Both the position numbers and the translations under genes were made by a program. Below, piece by piece: positions 59,623-64,000 of a stretch of DNA of 64,000 bases. Under the pieces are notes generated by a model. That model was not told the DNA's origin, ran no database searches, and saw nothing but the letters and a program-made list of their open reading frames with translations. Source of the DNA: Lachnospiraceae bacterium. Its GTDB lineage: Bacteria; Bacillota; Clostridia; Lachnospirales; Lachnospiraceae. The stretch is from the NCBI GenBank assembly GCA_029067085.1, contig JAIEFE010000017.1, positions 124,001-188,000 on the forward strand, in the 5' to 3' direction. Each line of letters starts with the position of its first letter. The stretch's first letter is position 1.

Positions 59623-60804
59623 CTATTCTACGCGTATCTCCTTTGCAATGACCGCCTTGTCTGCGACACTGCTGTTCATTCCCTCCGACTCCATTCGATC
59701 CCAGTCATCAAGATTATCAAAAATGAAGATATGCAGGGTTTTTATTTCTTTTCCCTGAACGGCAAATCCCGCCCAGCCTGCCATTTCCATATCCGGGTGA
59801 AGAATTTCCCCATCCTGATTAAATACGATTGTATAACAGGGTTCATAAGACCACCCAAGAAGTTCATACATCTCTGCATCCATCATATCGGGATCTTTTG
59901 AAAGCAGTTTTTCCCTCCTGTCATCTGTCAGTTCTCTCTGCTCTCCCGGTGTTGTCGCATGAACAATTACCTGATACGGAGATACCATTATATCTTCAAG
60001 CGTAATATTCTCTTTTTTCTCACCCACCTCAATAACCTTTACATCTGTCCTGTTCACTTCAAACGGAATGACAATATTCCAACTGCCGTCCGTCCAATGG
60101 GATGCAGATATTTCTTCACTGTCGAGCATCCTGTCATCGTCATAACCAAGACCGTCTACATTTAGGTTAAGTTCGCCGCTGCCTGAAACTTTCTCCGCAA
60201 GGTCCATCTTCAACATGCCTGCAAATGTATGGCTGTCGATTATCTCTCCCTCAAATGTATTTTTTAGCATCTCAGGTGAACTTCCATCAACACTCCATGT
60301 TCCGCCTATATAAAATCCTGCAGCTGTCCGGTCATCTGCGACATTCATGCCTGTATAATGCTCCGGAATATGAGTAAAATCTGCATCTTCTGCTTCAATA
60401 TTTACCGTGAGAAATATGGAATATCCATCACAGTAGATCTCCGATGCAGTCAGTTTGATTCCTTGATCAGATACGGAATAGTCCGAAGTATCCAAATTGC
60501 CTGCATGATCCTCATTCGTCAGGACAGTTTCCTTATCCGTATAGTCGCCGGAATATGTGACATCATCCTCAACTTTCTCGAAAATTTTGCCAATCAGCGG
60601 AATCTTTGCTGCAAGCACCGGATTAACATAACCCAGTCCACCGATTCCAATAACAGCCACTGCAACAGCCGCTGCTGCAACTTTTCCTATTTTACTAAAT
60701 TTCTTCACTTTACCCTTCCTCCTTCTGTGTACCCGGATTTCTCTGTCACTAATTTCAGGAGCAAGGGCCTGCTTTAAGATTTGATCCAATTTTTCATCTG
60801 TCAT
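59623..60804 (-). CDS. DUF4179 anti-sigma factor-like protein 2
   Basis: 393 residues. Cytoplasmic N-terminus MTDEKLDQILKQALAPEISD with basic patch RVHRRRKGKVKKF, one TM helix (VAAAAVAVAVIGIGGLGYVN), then an extracellular DUF4179-type region (KLTASEIYCDGYSIFLTVNI, SHWTDGSWNIVIPFEV). Overlaps the sigma gene by 11 bp. Membrane anti-sigma of module 2. Confidence 0.87.
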   Translation of the reverse strand: MTDEKLDQILKQALAPEISDREIRVHRRRKGKVKKFSKIGKVAAAAVAVAVIGIGGLGYVNPVLAAKIPLIGKIFEKVEDDVTYSGDYTDKETVLTNEDHAGNLDTSDYSVSDQGIKLTASEIYCDGYSIFLTVNIEAEDADFTHIPEHYTGMNVADDRTAAGFYIGGTWSVDGSSPEMLKNTFEGEIIDSHTFAGMLKMDLAEKVSGSGELNLNVDGLGYDDDRMLDSEEISASHWTDGSWNIVIPFEVNRTDVKVIEVGEKKENITLEDIMVSPYQVIVHATTPGEQRELTDDRREKLLSKDPDMMDAEMYELLGWSYEPCYTIVFNQDGEILHPDMEMAGWAGFAVQGKEIKTLHIFIFDNLDDWDRMESEGMNSSVADKAVIAKEIRVE

Positions 60805-61333
60805 ATCCTATCGCCTCCAATTCTTCCTTTAACTGTTTCTTTGCTTTCCGCATCCGGCTTTTGACGGTTCCTTCCGGTAGCCCAAGAATCTTAGATACCT
60901 CATTTATCTGCATATCTGCTGAATAATACAAATAGATTGGAATTCTGTACTTCTCCGGCATAGCTGCCACTAATTCCTGAAGCATATCTACCTCATTTTG
61001 CTGCATAATAATATGTTCCGGCGAGGCTTCCATATCATGATCGGAAATCTCGTAACCCTCTTCGGACATCTCATCCATACTGTCAATCGGAACCAGTCTC
61101 ATCCTGTTTGCATATTTTTTCTTTTTATTCTTCCAAAGATAAATTGAAGTGGATAAAGCGTAACTCTTTGTATTCTGCGTAGAGTCCAGCCTTTTCTTTT
61201 TCTCCAGCAGTTTGAGCATTGTGTCCTGATATAGTTCGTCCCCATTTTCTGCGTCTCCGGCTGTCATCCGGCAGAATCGCAGGATATCCTTTCCAAACTT
61301 CAGGACAAACCGCTCGAATTCATCATTATTCAT
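60794..61333 (-). CDS. ECF-family RNA polymerase sigma factor 2
   Basis: 179 residues. Region 2: FGKDILRFCRMTAGDAENGD, DELYQDTMLKLLEKK; region 4: YYSADMQINEVSKILGLPEG, then TVKSRMRKAKKQLKEEL. The ATG at 61333 is favoured since GGAGG lies 9 nt upstream; the ATG at 61342 falls on that site. Distinct in sequence from sigma 1. Confidence 0.94.
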   Translation of the reverse strand: MNNDEFERFVLKFGKDILRFCRMTAGDAENGDELYQDTMLKLLEKKKRLDSTQNTKSYALSTSIYLWKNKKKKYANRMRLVPIDSMDEMSEEGYEISDHDMEASPEHIIMQQNEVDMLQELVAAMPEKYRIPIYLYYSADMQINEVSKILGLPEGTVKSRMRKAKKQLKEELEAIGYDR

Positions 61334-61363
61334 AGCAGCCATCCTCCTTCTTCCTTCAAGTCG

Positions 61364-61422
61364 ACTTGCAAAGATTTGCCCTTGCATCTATATATTGTCG
61401 TGGCTTAAGAAAAAGTTTTCAG
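61364..61422 (-). promoter_or_regulatory. Sigma 2 operon promoter block (copy A)
   Basis: 59 bp aligned without gaps to 61685-61743 with 50 identities, much higher than flanking DNA. On the minus strand it contains TGAAAACTTTT, then GACAATATAT about 16-17 nt on; the -35-like TGAAAAC fits an ECF promoter, so sigma 2 probably drives its own operon. Confidence 0.6.
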
Positions 61423-61470
61423 TTTACTTTATATTTTTTAATTATAAAACCAAACTGAATTACAAAAACA

Positions 61471-61503
61471 GGCATTGCCGCTTCTGAACCGAATGGCAAT
61501 GCC
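61471..61503. terminator. Stem-loop between sigma 2 and the micropeptide gene
   Basis: GGCATTGCC (61471-61479) pairs with GGCAATGCC (61495-61503); A-rich and T-rich sequence flanks it on both sides (GTTTTTGT on the minus strand). Likely ends the micropeptide transcript. Confidence 0.6.
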
Positions 61504-61547
61504 CATCTTCATTTTTGTTTCTGTATTTGCTTTTTATACCCGTCAAT

Positions 61548-61655
61548 TTATTCTTTATCATCTCCATCTTTTTTCTTTTTGTTTTTAGCAATCAAAGCAG
61601 CACTGCTTACCACAAGTAACAAAATCGCAATTACACCTATTGTGTCCATATCCAT
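61548..61655 (-). CDS. 35-residue single-TM micropeptide
   Basis: Too short for routine gene calling. GGAGG lies 8 nt before the ATG. The product MDMDTIGVIAILLLVVSSAA followed by LIAKNKKKKDGDDKE has one TM helix and a basic-acidic tail. Its promoter block (61685-61743) is a close copy of that of the ECF sigma 2 operon, and a terminator follows, so it is a separate transcription unit of the same regulon. Possible regulator of the anti-sigma/sigma pair or a stress membrane peptide. Confidence 0.72.
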   Translation of the reverse strand: MDMDTIGVIAILLLVVSSAALIAKNKKKKDGDDKE

Positions 61656-61684
61656 ATATCCTACCTCCTGCTTCTTCTAAGCCT

Positions 61685-61743
61685 ACTTGCAAATATTTAC
61701 TCTTACACTTATATATTGTCATGGCTTAGGCAAAAGTTTTCAG
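61685..61743 (-). promoter_or_regulatory. Sigma 2-type promoter block (copy B) for the micropeptide
   Basis: Same block as 61364-61422 (50 of 59 identical), with TGAAAACTTTT and GACAATATAT in the same spacing, about 30 nt upstream of the micropeptide ribosome site. Confidence 0.6.
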
Positions 61744-61781
61744 ATTTTCAAAAAATTATATCCTTCCTTGTAAAATGGGAC

Positions 61782-62495
61782 TTAAACTCCACTACCCATT
61801 TGTGTCTTTGTTGAAATCAAACGTGCTCTGCCTTCAACCTTAACCATATTTTCCAATTCCTTTATTGCATCTTTGGCAATCCATATCTGTGTTTTATTAC
61901 CGTTTTCCAACAGTTCATGCGCAACCAAAATTGCTTTTTCATTATAATCAAAATCTCTTTTTCCGATTTCTTTTAAAGCCCATGCTACAGCTTTCTTTAT
62001 ATGCTCATGTTCAATGTCCTGCGCTTCTCTTATCAATTTCAAATACATATCCAAAGTATCATTTGACAGTTTTTTATCATGTATAGCAGACGTAGCTATC
62101 AATGTGTAAGCAGCACGTTTTTTGTAAATATGGGCAGAGGTAATCCATTTATAAACAAATTCCTCATAGTCCTTCATTTTGGCTATCAGATTTTTGCATA
62201 AATGGTCACACAAATCCCACGAAACAACTTCACTCATAAGTTTCTCAATATCTGAATGTGTTATGCCTTTCTTATCAAATACAAGAACCGCCAAAAGTCT
62301 TGCTTCATGATAACCAGTATTCCATAGTTCAAATGCCAGTTCATTAGATTTTCCTGCTTTTCTGGCAATATTTCTTACTTCCCCTGTCGGTACACCTATA
62401 CAATGTTCCTCTGGTATGCCCATTTTTACCACATTTGCCTTATACTTTTCCGAAGCCAGTGACTGCAATTCTTCTATTATATCTCTGCTATTCAT
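61782..62495 (-). CDS. DNA alkylation repair protein, AlkD-like HEAT repeat
   Basis: 237 residues of helical HEAT-like repeats: GVPTGEVRNIARKAGKSNEL, LWNTGYHEARLLAVLVFDKK, VSWDLCDHLCKNLI, HIYKKRAAYTLIATSAIHDK, EHIKKAVAWALKEIGKRD. AlkD-type glycosylases remove alkylated bases, using Trp and Asp in the WDLCD region. Many clostridial homologues are uncharacterised. Monocistronic appearance. Confidence 0.87.
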   Translation of the reverse strand: MNSRDIIEELQSLASEKYKANVVKMGIPEEHCIGVPTGEVRNIARKAGKSNELAFELWNTGYHEARLLAVLVFDKKGITHSDIEKLMSEVVSWDLCDHLCKNLIAKMKDYEEFVYKWITSAHIYKKRAAYTLIATSAIHDKKLSNDTLDMYLKLIREAQDIEHEHIKKAVAWALKEIGKRDFDYNEKAILVAHELLENGNKTQIWIAKDAIKELENMVKVEGRARLISTKTQMGSGV

Positions 62496-62582
62496 AAACC
62501 CTCTCCAATTCCTTTGTTAAATCATTTTTATATAAGCCTTGCTATTTTTTCAGAAATGCTTTTATAAATGGCATACCCAAAT

Positions 62583-62909
62583 TCATGAATGTCTTAAAAG
62601 AATATTTTTGTATATCCTCCATACAACATATATTCCCAATGTACTTTCAAGTAAAACACAAATCATTCCGAACCAAAAAAATATCAAACAAAGTATCCCT
62701 GTTGCCACAAATACCAAGGCACATTTTATATATAACTTTGATATTTCATTATTATATCCCTGAATATCTTTCACTTTTTCTTTTAAACACTTATCTCCTG
62801 CCCAAAAAATAATGGGTTCTCCACTATTTTTATTGTAATGCCCCATTATAATAAAAGGAAATGCACATAAAATACAACAAATCAATCCAACTATTCCTTC
62901 CATAATCAC
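62583..62909 (-). CDS. Small membrane protein (DUF3784-like)
   Basis: 108 residues, GTG start after GAGGAAG. Three TM segments (IVGLICCILCAFPFIIMGHY, IKCALVFVATGILCLIFFWF, a third beyond) with a soluble loop including KCLKEKVKDIQGYNNEISKL. The layout and FxxxGxY..KxxGxxxIxG-like N-terminus resemble DUF3784 proteins. Function unknown. Confidence 0.62.
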   Translation of the reverse strand: MIMEGIVGLICCILCAFPFIIMGHYNKNSGEPIIFWAGDKCLKEKVKDIQGYNNEISKLYIKCALVFVATGILCLIFFWFGMICVLLESTLGIYVVWRIYKNILLRHS

Positions 62910-63121
62910 AATTCTTCCTCACTCCGCTTAGCCCTGCCTTGCTGTCTGCTCTCGTTCTGTTCCACACGTTCAAGATTGACTTTATTATAGCTTATCACTT
63001 CCGCAAATACAAGGTCGTGGCACACCCTCACCCGTTCGTTTGAAGTGTCGGCACTTCTTCAAGCTGTTCCCTTTCCGTCCTCCACCACATTTATTTCAAT
63101 ATGAAAACAATACTATTAACA
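62910..63121. other. Intergenic region
   Basis: About 210 bp without a supported gene. Contains GAAGTG-TCGG-CACTTC, a tetraloop hairpin near 63038-63053, which may terminate the DUF2268 gene. Confidence 0.35.
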
Positions 63122-64000
63122 TCACGTTTCCCAAAATTCTTCAACCTCTTTCAATATTTCTTCGCGGGGAAGAATTGTAGCTTCCTCAATGCTGATACCG
63201 GTTTTTTGCAGATAATATTTAATCAGATGGTATCCGACAGCATATCCCGCACAATAGGGAAGACCTACTTCGGGAAAGCATTGTATTCTCGCCATTTCAT
63301 CGCCATACAAATAGGCTGTGATATTTTCAAAGCCGGTTGTATTTAAACCGTCATAGATGATCTCTTTTATCAGCGGTAATAATTCGGGATCTGTTTTGCT
63401 CACCCATGGTCCGAGAAATTCTTCGCCATGTATTGCCGTAGCATAGTTCTCCGCCAAACCCTCTCCCACAAGCATCTCGCCTAAGGTAATATCATTCGTC
63501 CATTTGATAAACTGGTATCTGACATTATGATTTGTTTCATGTGCAAGCGCAGCAGGGAGCTTTTTCAAAGTTTTTTCATTTGGTATCAACCATCCCATCA
63601 CAAAGCCGGGGATACCTCCGTCTCCACAATAGCCCTCATTCATTTTCGTATAAGCATTCTCTGGATCTGCCAGGAAAACAGAGAACAAATACTCCTGAAC
63701 TTTGAGTTCAATCCCCTTGTTGATAAAGCGTTCCAGCGCAATTTCGATGGATTTTTGACAGACATCCCATAGACTCTGATCAGAAATGGCTTCAATCCAA
63801 TCCTTTGTCGTCAAATTCATTTTGGACGGAGGTAAAAGCCCCATCCTGTTATTCGCCATGATGATGTCATAAGCGCCTTCTTTAGACGCTTTAATGGGGA
63901 TATGGTAACAATCCCATTTACCCTTAAAAGGGAGCATCAATTCGTAGCGGTATATATCATCCTTTTTATCCTGATCTGCATTCATTATTTTAAAGTAAAC
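63122..64000 (-). CDS. DUF2268-type putative zinc protease domain (5' end beyond window)
   Basis: At least 287 residues. The zinc motif is HETNH in AALAHETNHNVRYQF, followed by a third ligand region GEGLAENYATAIHG, as in DUF2268/YjaZ-like gluzincin proteins. The first ATG in the window is at 63985, but the frame is open to the right edge (reading VYFKI before it), so the protein may continue upstream, perhaps fused to a regulator. C-terminus complete at 63122. Confidence 0.8.
   Translation of the reverse strand, partial: VYFKIMNADQDKKDDIYRYELMLPFKGKWDCYHIPIKASKEGAYDIIMANNRMGLLPPSKMNLTTKDWIEAISDQSLWDVCQKSIEIALERFINKGIELKVQEYLFSVFLADPENAYTKMNEGYCGDGGIPGFVMGWLIPNEKTLKKLPAALAHETNHNVRYQFIKWTNDITLGEMLVGEGLAENYATAIHGEEFLGPWVSKTDPELLPLIKEIIYDGLNTTGFENITAYLYGDEMARIQCFPEVGLPYCAGYAVGYHLIKYYLQKTGISIEEATILPREEILKEVEEFWET

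Noticed and set aside
1-64000. tRNA, rRNA and CRISPR arrays
   Set aside because: Read for cloverleaf-type arms with CCA ends, rRNA blocks and regularly spaced repeats; none found by eye.

Overview
The window looks like chromosomal DNA from a Gram-positive, low-to-mid GC anaerobe of the class Clostridia, most probably a Lachnospiraceae-type gut bacterium. This is inferred from family content (MecA, YtrA-type GntR, BlaI/BlaR1 with a fused M23 domain, LytTR-DUF3021, C_GCAxxG proteins, many small two-component systems, Fe-S aldo/keto reductase), strong AGGAGG ribosome sites and the absence of outer-membrane genes. No rRNA, tRNA, CRISPR array, integrase or intact transposase was seen.

Layout. 1-12.4 kb is mostly housekeeping on the minus strand: an ABC ATPase cut by the window edge with its GntR regulator, a YczE-like membrane protein, phosphoglycerate mutase gpmI, a YgjP-type metallopeptidase, a DEAD-box RNA helicase, mecA, a BlaI/BlaR1 pair, an Rrf2 regulator and a nucleoside phosphorylase. 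12.5-15.1 kb is a LytTR-DUF3021-ABC transporter operon. 15.1-17.1 kb holds an HTH-Uma2 fusion and a DUF6033-like gene behind a sigma-28 (flagellar) type promoter; a second such promoter lies at 10.6 kb.

17.1-22.6 kb is a compact TetR-controlled operon that reads like a split NRPS/lipid-conjugating pathway: SCP2 domain, alpha/beta hydrolase, stand-alone condensation domain, acyl carrier protein and AMP-forming ligase. 22.6-25.7 kb carries an AgrC/LytTR-type two-component pair and a PAS-GGDEF protein.

25.7-33.2 kb is a ten-gene redox operon behind a consensus promoter with two TetR operators: flavin reductase, TetR, iron-sulfur-flavoprotein-like reductase, aldo/keto reductase, lipoprotein flavodoxin, DUF4405 membrane protein, CMD protein, DUF362 lipoprotein, UPF0718 permease and a second lipoprotein flavodoxin. 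It suggests electron transfer on the outer face of the membrane. 33.3-37.3 kb is an OmpR/HisK operon plus a small membrane-protein pair. 38.1-40.3 kb has an MFS transporter and an AraC regulator.

40.5-51.4 kb is bounded by two direct ~0.8 kb repeats, each carrying the same 5'-truncated aldo/keto reductase. Between them lies a second oxidoreduction/resistance operon (two C_GCAxxG proteins, MATE, acetyltransferase, rhodanese lipoprotein, methyltransferase, Fe-S aldo/keto reductase) divergent from an AraC regulator and an iron alcohol dehydrogenase. 51.7-61.7 kb is an envelope-signalling region: two ECF sigma/DUF4179 anti-sigma modules, an OmpR/HisK pair with a secreted protein, an HTH-zinc ribbon-GNAT fusion, a membrane-anchored amidase and a 35-residue membrane peptide, with ECF-type promoters linking several of them. 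61.8-64 kb holds an AlkD-like protein, a small membrane protein and a DUF2268-type protein cut by the window end.
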